Source: Oscheius onirici
Taxonomy: Eukaryota > Nematoda > Chromadorea > Rhabditida > Rhabditidae
NCBI GenBank assembly: GCA_932521025.1
Contig: OW051472.1
Location: forward strand, 930,001 to 994,000
DNA: 64,000 nt
Direction of reading: 5' to 3'
In this document: in pieces, positions 33,824 to 46,012 of the stretch
Layout: each line of letters starts with the position of its first letter
Numbering within the stretch: position 1 is the first letter of the stretch
Program-made: the position numbers and the translations under genes
Notes under the pieces: generated by a model
Databases searched by the model: none
What the model saw: the letters and a program-made list of their open reading frames with translations, nothing else
What the model was told of the DNA's origin: nothing

Positions 33824-34985
33824 CTTGCGTGTGAGGAAGTGACCGGTTTGAACTTGTGTGTGGACTTAGATTAGTTGTAGGGGAACGGAACGGCGGACAG
33901 GACAGAAAACCTGAAAATTTGGAAATTAATGGCTGTCTTGGGAGGATTTTAAGACAAAAAAGACGATGGGAAACCGAACCCGGGTCATTTTTAAGATCTA
34001 GTCGCCAAGATTGATCAGTTTTTTTTCGCGTCAATTTTTTTCCCAATTTGCTGGGGGAGACCATCGCGATCAAAATAAATAATTTTAAATGATCTTTCGA
34101 TCAAACTTTTACAAAAATAGGACCCTAGAGACCAAAAGATTGCTATCGACCTGTGTACAAGAGTCCCCGCTCTTGTTTTCTTCTCTCTCGCCTTCGATTT
34201 CTCGCGCGGCCGCCGCGCCAGCACCTGTCCCATCCACCTTGCCTTTAATTTGGCACAGAATGATGCAATATTATTGAGATTTTTTTTTTGCATAATGAGC
34301 TAAGTTAAGCTTCGTTTCATTGTGTGTTAGCTTAAGCCTAAATGATTTAATGGAGGCAGTCCTTTTAAAAGTTTAAACAAATTGAAACGAATCGTCAACC
34401 TAAAATTTAAGAAGTTTCCAGAATTTAACATTCAAAGGAAAAGGATATTTATAGCTGTTACTATCATTTAAAATAGTAGTAATTTTAACTGTTCATAGAA
34501 GACTAACACCATTAAAAAACTGTTCAAAATTCAAAAGGGTTTGTTAAGTTTTAAAGCACTAAAGAAAGCTATAAATAAGAAAGGAATATAGTAGCCTGGA
34601 ATGAATAGTCAAGGGTATATGTGGGTGTACCCCATATAAGTAAAGACTTGTTAAGACTGAAGACCCATCCCCAAGCGCCGGGACCATGAAGAATGAAGAC
34701 TGGCAGTGGGCGTGGCCCTTGCCAGTCCCGAAAAATGACCAACAGAAAAAAAATTTACCTGAGTTGAGGGAGGAGTATGTACAGAGGGACCCGTGTTGGA
34801 GTGAGGCCCGCCAGACCGACTGCCTTGCCGGTGGGGGGCGGCGCGCGGGGCGGGGGCCTGGGCGGAGCCAGGAGAGAGAAAAGGGTGAGAGCGCAGACAT
34901 GACAGCGTAGAGTTGAGAGGGAAGATGGGGCAGAGAGCCAGCGTAGGTTATGGGCGGCAGAACGGGAGAAAGAGAGAGAGAGCAT
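33672..34985 (-). promoter_or_regulatory. probable 5' UTR exon and GC-rich promoter of the IER-like gene
   Basis: On the minus strand an acceptor AAATTTTCAG ends just before 33910, upstream of the start codon. A good donor, CAACTCAG|GTAAAT, lies at 34759/34758. The sequence before it (about 34759-34985) is very GC-rich and CpG-rich by local standards. It has CCGCCC boxes (GGCTCCGCCCAGG, GCCCCCGCCCCG) and a pyrimidine-rich TCTCTCTCTTTCTCCCG start-like region. I infer a noncoding first exon and promoter; trans-splicing at 33910 is the alternative. Confidence 0.4.
33964..34015 (-). pseudogene. tRNA-like relic (minus)
   Basis: Minus strand TTGGCGACTAGATCTTAAAA followed by GACCCGGGTTCGGTTTCCC; a B-box-like word is kept, the 5' half is missing or degenerate. 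It lies in the presumed 5' UTR intron of the IER-like gene. Confidence 0.35.
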
Positions 34986-37900
34986 TTTTAAAAATGGGAG
35001 AAAGTTGAATTTTCTGGAGCCAGGACGATTATTTTTGACCAGGACATTACAGCTACTGGCTTTGAACTAGATGTACTGATTTTACAGTTTTTGGCCTAAA
35101 ATTGAGCTTCGGCTATACAAATTTCAAGTCAAACCTATATTGTATGAGGAAACACGAGTCAAAATAAAGCAGACTCGATATTTCCTATACAATTTCTCTC
35201 TATTAAAGTTACGAAACAGGCCCTTTGACCCCGTCGATCCCCCCTCTTTCCAAAATCCATCTGAATCAACAGTCAATGAAAAAATGTGCTGATTCACTGA
35301 AAAGAGAGAAAAACGACCCGAAACTTTTATGAAGAAATTTAAACCTTTGAGAGACGTGAATCATTGGCAGAGAGAAAAATGGCAGAGAAGCTCTTATCGG
35401 CCGAAGAAGACGGCCTTTTGTAGGGGAAGAGAGTTATGAACGAACGGCCTTCTTATCTCCAGACGTCGGGCCGTCCTCTCACACTCTAACTATTGAAATT
35501 TTTGAGAGAATTTCGAGAGCTTAGAGATGAAGAAACTGGGCCAAAGTTCTTTTTGATAAGGAGAGCGAAATGTTTTGAAAACAGCTCACATGCCTGTGTT
35601 TGTGTGCCTGAAGCGAAAAATGTAAACTAGAATCTTACGAAACTGGCGAAATTTGAAGGAGAAAATTGTATAAACAGAATGTGAAAAACTGTGAATCTTA
35701 GTGAGTCAATTGTTATTATTAAAAATAAGTGAGCCATGCTGGTACAGAGACAGTTTCTGTTCTCTACTGGAGACGGATTTCGCCTGAGTCAGTCAGACTA
35801 CCAAAAAAAATGTCAAAGCTATTTTCATTGGTCATGCTTATGAATCAAGCTATCCTTCCCCACTTGACTCACATTATTAAGCTTATCCTGTACGATTCAG
35901 AATGTCCCTAGCACAGAAATGAATCAAGAAGACTACCAGACAAACTCTTTCATTGTCCCTGTTGTAAACTGCCAAATCTTCACTCTTTCTCTTTCAGTCA
36001 TTAGACCTCCCGCTGCTTTTCGTCGGCTGTGCAGAGAGGGAGACGGAGTCTGAACCTGTTTCATTCATTCTAATAAGGATGTGTATTTTTAGCGGAAAAG
36101 GTAACATTAGCTGAGGCTATTTGTCACAACAAGATGACGGAAAAACGCCGATTGTGCTCTATACGGGTATAGTCATCAGCTATTGTAGGCGGCGCCGATG
36201 GGTCCAAGAGTCTCACTGATAGTGATGAAACATGGTGTTTTATTGGACGAGGGGACGGAGAAATTCCTTTTGGCAAAAACGGACCATCATTTGTCGGCCC
36301 TTTAACTGGTCCATTGACCCCATCTCTGGGGGTCACTATATGACCGTTTCTGTGTGGTATAGCCTCAGAATGGAGAATGACGGCCATGGATCATGAATAG
36401 CAAAGTAGGAGAGACGAGTCATTGGACTTTGGACGAAGCCTTGTAGGCGGAGAATTTTTGAGTAATATTATTTAAATTTTTTTTTATTTCTGGCAGACTC
36501 AAAGGCCATGCCGGAGATAAATTACGCGGGAGCTGGCGGAACGTTTTACGGTTGTTAAACTTTCTATGACTAATTTTTCCATTTTTTTTTCTATCCGAAC
36601 GCTTGCAAAGTTTTGCAGCCTTATCGTTTCGCCAGCTGACCAGCTCGGGTCTTTTTTTTCGCCCAGTCCATATTTTGCCTCGTACCAGGGCCGGTGTCGG
36701 TCATGCTGCCTGTTCCAACATATCTAGTAGCTCCCTCTCTCCGCTTGCCTATAATAACCCGAAAACTACACTGCCACTGTTGACTGGCCTAGAGAGGACT
36801 TCTCTCTCTCGCCCCGAGGCGGCCGTGGAACGGAACAAATAAACAAGAAATTCGACCAGTTCTCTCGATCCTCTCGTTCCCCTCTCTCACTCATCCTTTG
36901 CCAAAATTCTTCTGTAAAAAAAATGCTCAAGATTCGGAATGACCAAAGAGCAAAGGATAGAGACATATCGACGGCTCTTCCCCCGCCGACGTCCGCCGCC
37001 GCGTCCGATGGCTCTCGAGTGGCCCAAGAGAAAGAGAGCGAGAGGAAGCTACCCCTCCTAGGACCGAAAGAACATCTTTGGCCAGTGACAGGGAGACAGA
37101 AAGAGACTGGCTGGCGGCCACTGTACTTCAGACAGAATAAGAATAGGACTGGTAGTTGGGAGAGCAAAGAACGCAGTCAAAAAAAATTAAAAGAATTGTA
37201 CAGATTGAAAAGTGAAAGGACTGGGAAGAACTGTGAGTCATAGGGTCAGTACTGATTAGATCTTGCAGGAAAAATATCAGAAAACTGTGAAATGGTATGA
37301 GTCAAGGTTGGTACGGGGACAGTTAAGAAACTGCGGAGGCTGGTTCAGTAACTGGCACTGAACAAGCAGATAACGGAGCTTCTATCTTTCGTGAGCCCTG
37401 TGATTCTTCCTCAGTCTAATACACTCCAATACAAGAGATCTTTGAGCTCTTAAAGGTCCGAAAAGTTATCACTAATAATTGACCTCGCGATCAATCTTTA
37501 TTGCTTTCTCTCTTCTCGCCCGTCGCGGCTTCTGATTACTCAATATTTATATGCGAACCCGGTGGGTGCAAACAGAGACCCACCCGGCTCGTTGGTATAC
37601 GCGAAAATTTTGGGAGAAAAAAAAACAATGGAAAAATATTATTCAAAAAATCAGTAGATTTTGAGGAGTTATTGTGACTGTTATCCAAACGACCCGGAGC
37701 TCAATTCCACCCTGTGACTTTTGTTTTGCTCATCCCTTTCATGATCTTTTTACGCATTTCCGGCCCGCCAACAGAGCCTCTCTCTCTCTCTGCTGATAAG
37801 CCTCGCCCATGTCAATTGACGCTAATTTTGAATATCTCTCCAGGCTGCTGACGCCCCCATTTTTATGCTATTTGAGGCTCACGGTTCGATGAAGGAACTC

Positions 37901-39160
37901 ACGTTGGGATTAGTCGCTGGAGAAAGTTTAGAAGAGGATAAGAAGATGGACCGATGGATGTCTTCGCCCCGCAGGCTCTGGATGTTGGGAGAGAGTCTGA
38001 AAAGTTGTCTTTAGAGGGCAGAAAATAGGGAAAGAGAGATTTTGAGAAGAAAATAATGGAAATGGGGTTGGAAAGGAAGGACAGGGTTTGGAAAGAGAAA
38101 AGTAGTCTGGGACATAGTTTTTGGACTCGAAGTAGTTTTTTTTTACTCTCTACTCTCCGGCTGAGGCCTAAACTCTCATATCCTCAGATACATTGTCCGG
38201 ATCATTTTGTCCAGTGACTCATACTCTCATCCAGAAAAATCCAGTGTCCTCTTGATCCATACCAAAGGAGCTCTGATTCTGATTCTCTATAGCATGTCCG
38301 GTCCTTTGATCTCCAGCCTTTTTTCCCGTAGAAATCAGTCCCTAATTGGCTTCGTCCAGGTGCTTAGCCTCATTTTACCAAGAAGTCGGAGCTCTCTGCC
38401 CATATATAACCAGCTGGTCAAATCGATCTCTCCAAAATTGCCCGACACACACATTTTTTCTGCTCGGGGGGCTCTGCCGCCTTGGCTGCTGCACAGGCCA
38501 AAGAGCATTGTTGTTTAGCCCCCGTGGCCTGCCGAAGCCTCCTCTTCTCTCTCGAGGGAAATGCAGAGAAAGGCTTAATGAGGCCTATGCCTGTGGCCTC
38601 TAATCTCGGAACATTTTAGGCATTTAGCGGGATGAGAGAGAGAGAGAGAGAGAGAGTGATCTCTTGTTGTTCGGTAGGGGCCCCAGTCAGCTCGGCTCCA
38701 CTCGTATTGTTTGCCCTCCAGAGAGACAGAGAAAAGAGTCGAGGCGAGGCTTTCTGAAAACAAAAGTTCGAAGTTCTCTGTGGTTAGGAAGGAAGGACGT
38801 CTGCGCATTGAATATGAGTCGGACTCTAACAATAGTCATCTGAAGAGGGACGAGTCTGGAGAAATATCTGAATAGCGACGACTACTGATGAGTCAGAGCC
38901 AAACTCTTTGAGAGATAGTCAAGGGTCCGGAAGGGTAAACTCCTGTGGACATAACAATTCCTGTTAGAGCAGAAATTGACAGTGATGACAGAGCCAAAAT
39001 TCAGACTCTTACTGAGGGCATGTTCTCTTGAGAATAACTAATGAGTCAGACCTAGTTTGTCTGAGTATGAGTCAAGAAGCTTGGTCTGGAAATCTGAAAA
39101 AGCTCAATGCTTCTATATAGCTTTAGAAAATTGTCATGCTTGATAGTACGGTTCTTATCA
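34986..39160. other. gene-poor stretch upstream of the IER-like gene, part 1
   Basis: Holds TGA(G/C)TCA at 35702, 35785, 35865, 37234, 37298, 38215, 38889, 39042 and 39068. GATA-like words lie at 35391-35396, 35450-35455 and 37793 (CTGATAAGC). Complex islands lie at 35390-35480, 36540-36850, 37480-37600, 37780-37900 and 38450-38600. A (GA)n run is at 38635-38655. No protein gene is supported. Confidence 0.5.
37903..37996 (-). other. exon-like segment with paired splice sites
   Basis: On the minus strand CTTTTCAG precedes ACTCTCTCCCAACATCCAGA, and the segment ends CCCAAC|GTGAGTTCC. One frame stays open for its 94 nt. It could be an upstream 5' UTR exon of the IER-like gene (4 kb away), an exon of an unseen gene, or chance. 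Confidence 0.25.
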
Positions 39161-39592
39161 GGGATGTGCGAAAAGTGCTAAAAGCGCACGTCAAGTCGTT
39201 TTTCACGTGTTTTTCTCAAATATTTTTTCGTTGTTCGTATTTTTCCCCGATGAACAAGCTCAAATGCACCTGCAAAAAATATAAACTGAATAAAAAAGGT
39301 TTATACAGAGAGAGAAACTCGTTTCCGTGAAACAAATTTCCGCGGAAAAACGTTCACGGAAATGCCATTTTCTCTCTGTAAAATTTTTTTTTATTGTTTT
39401 TATTTTTTGCACGTGCATTTGGGCAGTATTCATCGAGGAAAAATAGAAACGGAGAACAACTGGAGCAAACAACGCGAAAAACGACGATACGTAATCGTTA
39501 CGCACTTTTGCAGAAGAAATTTCTGCTCTATTCCCAAACAGGCCAAGCAAAATTGAGCTGAACTGGAAGCACATGTTAACCAAATTTGAAAA
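39161..39592. mobile_element. long-arm foldback element, copy 1
   Basis: Contains the self-complementary arms GTGCATTTGGGCAGTATTCA / AATGCACCTGCAAAAAATAT and TTTCCGTGAAAC / GTTCACGGAAA. The same element lies in opposite orientation at 41954-42424, so both copies encode the same chance ORF beginning MVNMCFQFSSILLGLFGN. Confidence 0.75.
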
Positions 39593-41116
39593 ATGGTCAG
39601 ACTCTCATCTCTAAAGCCTGGTCAAGCTTGGATAATCCACTGATTCTGCTTCGTCTATGGCTATCTACGGTACTCATTTTTGAAAACAGACCTCTTCTCT
39701 GGGACCCCAAACAACGGAGCAGATGGTGCAAGAGGAGACATGGCAGCCAGCCGCCTAGAGAGGGCTCAAAATACACTACACAACGCCTGTCCTGTAGTCC
39801 AGATGGCTGCCACTTAGTAAGCTACCGAGAAAAAATGAGGTACACTGGAAGATTTCTTGTCTTTTCTCTCATTCTCTCTCTCTCGTTAACTATGCACCTC
39901 GGAGCCAATTAGGCCCTGGACCGACCGAAGAATATTGCCTGCCGTTCTCTCTCGTGCAAAAAGGCGTAATAGTTGGAGAAAAAAGACGGTGTGTCGATGC
40001 AATTTCGCCTCCTTCTTCGGGGGCTCTGCACATACGCAGGGATCATCTAATTTCAAGGCTGGCTGAACTCGATGAAAATTGGCTTGACACTAGCCCGGAG
40101 AAAAGTAACGTTGCGTTGAAAAAAAAAACTGAGAGAGACAAGTTTTTCTACCAACTTCGGTCTTCTGAGCAAGGAGCGGGGGCCGGCCGTGTATTAGGTC
40201 CCGCCATTGTTCAGAATCCAATTTAAATTATCGATGGTTTTGCCGATGGAGCTTCTTACAAAAAAGATTCTGACTTTGGTGTTCTTTTTTGTTTACAAGT
40301 CATCTTGAGTTTTGCTCTTTCCAATCCTCGCTTTTTTCTCGAATGCCTGCGTCGAACCGAATCACCCCGCTAATCCGGCGAGGGGCTTTCCCCGTCAAAC
40401 TGGTTCTTCGGGAAAAGCCGGTGCAAAAAATGATCTCAAAAAATACACATAATGTTTGATTTTTTTATTGACTTCAACCAGGAAACTGGGAAGGCTGTAA
40501 AGTGTTCAAGAGCAAGTGTCCCGTTTTTCTTGTGAAATGTGATAGCCTGGTTTTTAAGAGCTTAAGAAATGTTTTCGTGGAAAAGCTTAAACTTAAAATG
40601 AAGACAATTTTTATTGCACAAAAAAGTATTGCGTCTTTTGATCTCAACATTTTTTTCCGCCCACTTTTTTTCTGAGCAATAACACGGCCGTTTGCAGGCT
40701 TCTCAAAGAGAGCAGAATCGATGGGACCACCCGGTCTTGAAGGGGTCCTTGGAAAAAGAACATGGAAATGGAAAAATTTTAAAAAAGTACTGTTTGATCA
40801 GACATGATCCTGTCCACTGAAACGGGGTAGTCAAGCTGAAATCCGGCTGCAGAAAAAATCCGATTTTTTCTATATTTGGAGACTTATTTACGAGATGGAT
40901 GCACAGCCGAGAGAGAGAAACAAGTTTGTGTTGTTTAGGGAAGTCTAAAAATAGGACCAGTAGGAGGGATATTTTGGAAATCAGAGAGTTTCCCACAGAT
41001 AAGTCAAGAGAATCTGATGGATATGGAAAGATATCCAATAGCCCGGAAAGAGAGAACTCCAGGACTTCAGAATCCAGTAGTTTCCAAAATGAGGAGTGTC
41101 TACAGTATACCGTACC
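39593..41116. other. intergenic stretch between element copies
   Basis: A mixed tract with a 90-codon ORF near 39957-40226 without ATG or splice support, then AT-rich sequence at 40230-40690. Nothing recognisable. Confidence 0.35.
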
Positions 41117-41360
41117 TACCGTATTTCTTCTAATAGAAGCACCCCTGTATGCAATTACGCACGCATTTTTTTCGGGTTGATAAAAATTTTTTCGACTTTC
41201 CTAGTATTTTTCCCATACAGATATGGATCCTGGCTATCAGTAAAAAAATAACAAAAAAGTTAAAAAATGTCGTCGTCAATACGAAAAAAAAAAATACGTA
41301 CGCAATTGCGTTTTTTTTTGTATTCGAATAGTGGCGCAGTGCCTCTATTCAAATGAGGTA
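41117..41360. mobile_element. palindromic MITE, TACCGTA family copy 3
   Basis: Starts TACCGTATTTCTTCTAATAG. The core matches copies 1 and 2 (GCATTTTTTTCGGGTTGA, CTAGTATTTTTCCCATACAG, AAAAAATGTCGTCGTCAAT) and the right arm is GAATAGTGGCGCAGTGCC. Confidence 0.7.
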
Positions 41361-41953
41361 CGAGTCGAGCTATCCCGTTCTCAATTTTAAAGTACTCCAA
41401 AGAGTACTCGTTTCCTCTTCCGTCGCTCCGTAACTACCCTCATAAACAGTCCTTTAAAGGCCATTCTATTTGACTTTTTTCAAGGCTCGAAGACCGTCGT
41501 CTGTCTCTGACTCATCCTTCCCGCCACTTTAATGACTCCAAGGAACGTTCTCCCCCGATCAAATAATCCAGCCAAAACACGGTGCTCCTGTGACCGCCAA
41601 AAGCACCGTGTGTGGGGTCATTAGCGCCGCCGAATTGTCATGTTTATGCGCTAGCTCGGCGAGCCGTGCAAATTGGGCAGGACGGCCCCCGAATACATTG
41701 ATTTCGGGCCACAGGGCCTAATTTTAGGATCCAGGAAGCTGTCAGAGTATAGGTCAAGGGTCGAGAGTACACGTTTTCTGTGGAAAAGGAGGGATTTGTG
41801 GGTCGAGACCCGATAAGGTGACTGGGGATTAGAGCCAGCTCTTTTCTCTGCAAAACCAGGAAAAGAAAGGGAAAGTGTATGTGGAAAGAATGACGCAAAG
41901 GAGACTATATTGTCAGATGAAGAGAAATCTGAACAGGGACTTGACTCATACGA

Positions 41954-42424
41954 TATTTTTCAAATTTGGTTAACATGTGCTTCCAGTTCAGCTCAATTTT
42001 GCTTGGTCTGTTTGGGAATAGAGCAGAAATTTCTTCTGCAAAAGTGCGTAACGATTACGTATCGTCGTTTTTCGCGTTGTTTGCTCCAGTTTTTCTCCTG
42101 TTTCTATTTTTCCTCGATGAATACTGCCCAAATGCACGTGCAAAAAATAAAAACAGAATAAAAAAAGATTTTTACAGAGACAAAAGGGCATTTCCGTGAA
42201 CGTTTTTTCCGCGGAATTTCCGTACGCAAAATTTGTTTCACGGAAACGAGTTTCTCTTTCTGTATAAACCTTTTTTTATTCTTTTTATATTTTTTGCAAG
42301 TGTATTTAAGCCGTGTTCATCAAGGAAAAATACGAAAACCGAAAAAAATTTGAGAAAAACACGTGAAAAACGACTTGACGTGCGCTTTACGCACTTTTGC
42401 AGACAAAATTTCCGCACATCTTTG
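41954..42424. mobile_element. long-arm foldback element, copy 2 (inverted)
   Basis: Reverse-oriented copy of 39161-39592 with more complete arms. It ends AAAGTGCGTAACGATTACG on one side and GCGCTTTACGCACTTTTGC on the other. The two copies lie 2.4 kb apart head to head. Confidence 0.75.
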
Positions 42425-43503
42425 GAATAGACACTGACTTTCTGAGAGACTGTTACGACGGCCAAGATTAACCGTATACCAATCAACAAAGGATCGTCTG
42501 AGTTTCCAGGATCAGACTCTCTGATATCCTGACTCTCTCTCGCTTTTTGACCGATGCCCTCATCCGTGACTCTATCCGATTCCAGTTCATCCAGGAGGAA
42601 GTCATCTCGCCCTCAATTGTTGACAAATAGGCCTATCAACCGTGAACAATTATCCCGTTTCGGTCCATGTTTCGTCAGCTCTGTTTATGCGAGAGAAAGA
42701 GAGAGGGGTTATCGTCTCTCTCCCTCTCTCTCTCTATGATTACACTTTCTCTTGCACTGAAAGCCTAACCATGGGGAAGAAGGAGCTCCTGTGTAATGTC
42801 GGAACGACAACGCTGCGGGCGGTCACAAAAAAGTTGCGGGAAACTGAGATCAACTGCCTGCGGGAAGATCAAAGAGTGTGTTGAGAGATGAGGAAGGAAA
42901 AAAGCGAGTCGGGAGGATAAGTCATTTCAATGAGCTCAAAAGATGAGAGGTTATTGATAGCTTGGAGGCGAAGAAAGTGGGGACAGGTGGAGCTTGGAAA
43001 GAGATGAAAAGAAAACTAGAAGCAGAAAGGCAAAGAGTCATTGATTGGACAGTTTCATAGGATTTTTGCTTGCAAGCGATTTTGCTCTTCACCGCAAATA
43101 TCTTTCACACTGTATTTTACTCAGTTTACTTTCTGTTCGAAGGCACTGAACCCGCTGAGCCATTTTCGATCTTTTCCTCTTGTACTCTCTCATTGTTCCA
43201 CCGTCTATCACCTGAACCAACTGTGTCGAAAATTCAAAGAACCCAGTCAGTTTCTGCTCTCTCTGTTTGAGCAGCCTCCAACGTTGAAAACGCTGCCAGA
43301 GAGACGGCCGAGAGGCAAAAAGTAGGTGTGTTGACAAAGGCTATTCAAGATGAACCTTTGGCCTTTCCTTTCGAAGAAAGGGAAAATTTTGGTGGAAATT
43401 CACACGACCTCACCGCGTGAGAACTACAAGTGGGTGAACCGGTTCAGTTTGCATAAAATGGTTGTATTTTGGTCTCTCTGCTTGAGGATTTTATGCACTC
43501 ATA

Positions 43504-43714
43504 TGGTCTATTCAAAAGAAGTGGGATTACCGTAAGATTTTAGCTCTTCCCTTCGAGGCCCACTTAGCATGGAAAAGTTGGATACTCAACCAACAAATTT
43601 GAAAGATACGCAGTGAACTTTGGAATTTGTTGGCTGAGTATCCAATGTTTGTGTGCTAAGTGGGTCTCGAAGAGCTAAAATATTACGGTAATCCCTCTTC
43701 TTTTGAACAGACCA
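43504..43714. mobile_element. near-perfect foldback element of 211 bp
   Basis: The arms TGGTCTATTCAAAAGAAGTG (plus) and the complement of TCTTCTTTTGAACAGACCA continue through GGATTACCGTAA, TTTTAGCTCTTCCCTTCG and GCCCACTTAGCA to a small loop. The inner part carries the GTTGGATACTCA core shared with 364-475. Confidence 0.75.
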
Positions 43715-45937
43715 TAGGCTTTGAATCAAGAAAATAACAGTCTCCTCTGGACAGTAGAAAAGTCTGATTTTGGTCAAAGATGTTTGTTTACAGCCTCATC
43801 GTCTGTTAAGCTCCCAGACTAGTCATCTGTAGCCATCCAGAGTATTCTGACCACTTTACTCTGTGAATCAGTCCTTCCGCCTAGTTGAACCTTCTCTGAT
43901 TCCAGCGTTTTCTGAACACTTCTTCAGCCATTATACATATCTCCTAGCAACCTGTCTTAGGAAATCCCCAAACAGTTCTTACACATCCGTCGTTCTCTCT
44001 CTCTCTCTCGGCAGCCTGGCCTCATAATTGCCCGAAGGGAAATAAATTCGCAAGAGACATGTCAATAGTCAGGACTCTGAGACCTTTAAGCTCCCGTCGT
44101 AAATGGAGCCCGTCGCTACACACAAACATTCCCAGAGACCTATGGAGAGTCAGTTAGTCGGGTACTTATTTCCTATGGGATTGGGGGCTCCTGGAGGAAA
44201 ACAGCTATGGGCACGCAAACATCTTCGTGAGTCCTACTAGTCACCATCTGGAGCCAATAAATAGGATGATGGATTCCGGCTGAAGGGGAGAGAGATCTTT
44301 GATGTAGACTGGAAAGTTTAGAGTCTGAGTCAGGGAACCGGGCTCTGGAAAACAAGAAGCTGTCAAGTCAAGGGACACTGACTACTGGATAATGGGACAG
44401 GATGAGCATACTTCCTAACCTGTACAACAAGGAGTCTGAGCCTGAAATAGTTAGAGAGTCAGTATCAAAAGTGTCAGGAGAGTATCAAATCAGTTCCAGT
44501 AAAATTCAGTCATCTAGAAGCAGAGGCCTTGCTCTTTTGTACTCTCGACCCAGCTCCCGCTCTTTTCATTCTCTCTGTCCGCGTGTAAGTGAGCACCAAG
44601 GTATCAGCCGACTGCATTGTGGCCGACGATCCGCTCGATGACCGAAGCCGCTTGCTTTGCGCAGCTTTGCACACCGAGGTGGTCAAACTGTGCACCAACA
44701 TGAGAGAGAGTGCCGGTGGGAAGCCCCTCTCTCCGAAATTTGAGAACTGATCGAAGACCACAAAGAGAGAAAGTTGACTCTTTCTCTCTTTGAGTAGGTG
44801 AGTACACTTGGTAATAAGAGAGGGCAAGCCGAAATTGGAACTCGCAAATGGAACTGATGGTCAAGGATCGGAATAATCTTTGAATACTTTTGGATAGAGA
44901 GTACAGGAGAACCGTTGACCGTCTGATATTGGTCAAACTGTTCGAACATGACTCTTGACTAGTACCAGAAATCCAGACTTTGGAATCCTGACTACCGGTT
45001 CCGACTCTTGACTCTCAAAACCCTTGTCTCTCGTCCAGGAAAATCCAGCTTCGTGACTCTCTAGTAATCGAGAGTTCTGACTCTTGACTCTCATCATTTG
45101 ATCTCTTCTCCGATCATTGTACTCTTGACCATGTTCACCACGAGGCTTGTTCACAACTCTAGAGCTGAGACCCGACCACTTGACCGTCTGTCTAGGGGCG
45201 CTCCTTGACTACCATACAGTGTCTAGACGACTCTCAGTTCTCCGGACTCTACTTTACAGGAAAACTACTGGCTACCATCAGTCACCAGACTCTGATCAGT
45301 AGCTACCATGACTGAACCTGACTACTCCTTGACTACCGTATCTGATCAGTAGATTTCAGTTCTCTGGACTGATGTCTCTCTCCCTCTCTCCAGTAGTACC
45401 CATCCGGAATGGGACAATGAGGTCTGGAAACGCGTTCATCCGTCGACTTCCGCTTCCTCGAGCTCTACACACCCAGTGAGAGAGAGAGGCACAAATTACA
45501 CTCGATTATGTAGAAGGGTCATGAAATTTTGTCGTCGTGCCATAACCGCGCGCACTTTTCTCTCTCTTTCTGTGTCCGATTCGGATTAAGACGAGGGATT
45601 TACGTAAATGGACGGGGAGATTGGAGCAAAAAGAGAAAAATGTTGCGTCCATTCTCTTTAATGTCCCGCCGGGGAATAGAGCAAAGACTCTTACTCTGAT
45701 TCTGAACTCTTTGGTCTCAAATTTTGGAGGGAAATTGAAAGAAAAAAGTTCCCGGAACAGTTGGACAACAATAGACAGGGAGAGAGAGAGACGGAGTTCG
45801 CGTGTGTTGAATTGAAAAGACAGGGCAATGTTTGTCTTCTGCACACTGTCTGCAGTCTCTCACTCTTCTGATCAACTAACTCTGGAGGAAAATTGTTCAG
45901 TTGGGGAAAGTTTGTTGGTGTAAAATGGCAAAAGAAA

Positions 45938-46012
45938 AACGTCGGGCAGGATTCGAACTCGGATTGTTCTCATCACAGTTTAGTGATTATACCACTAGGC
46001 CATGGATGCAAA
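45938..46012 (-). pseudogene. tRNA-like relic (minus), best D arm of the set
   Basis: Minus strand ATGGCCTAGTGGTATAATCA, a stem ATCAC/GTGAT around a six-base loop, then CCGAGTTCGAATCCTG. D arm and T arm are nearly canonical; the loop is one base short and the acceptor ends do not pair. Confidence 0.45.

Noticed and set aside
39260-39583. ORF MVNMCFQFSSILLGLFGN, found twice (also near 41966)
   Set aside because: The two are copies of a foldback element; the frame diverges between copies and follows palindrome sequence.
39957-40226. 90-codon open frame ending ...GRVLGPAIVQNP
   Set aside because: No ATG start, no paired splice sites, no family signature; such a length is expected by chance in this much noncoding DNA.
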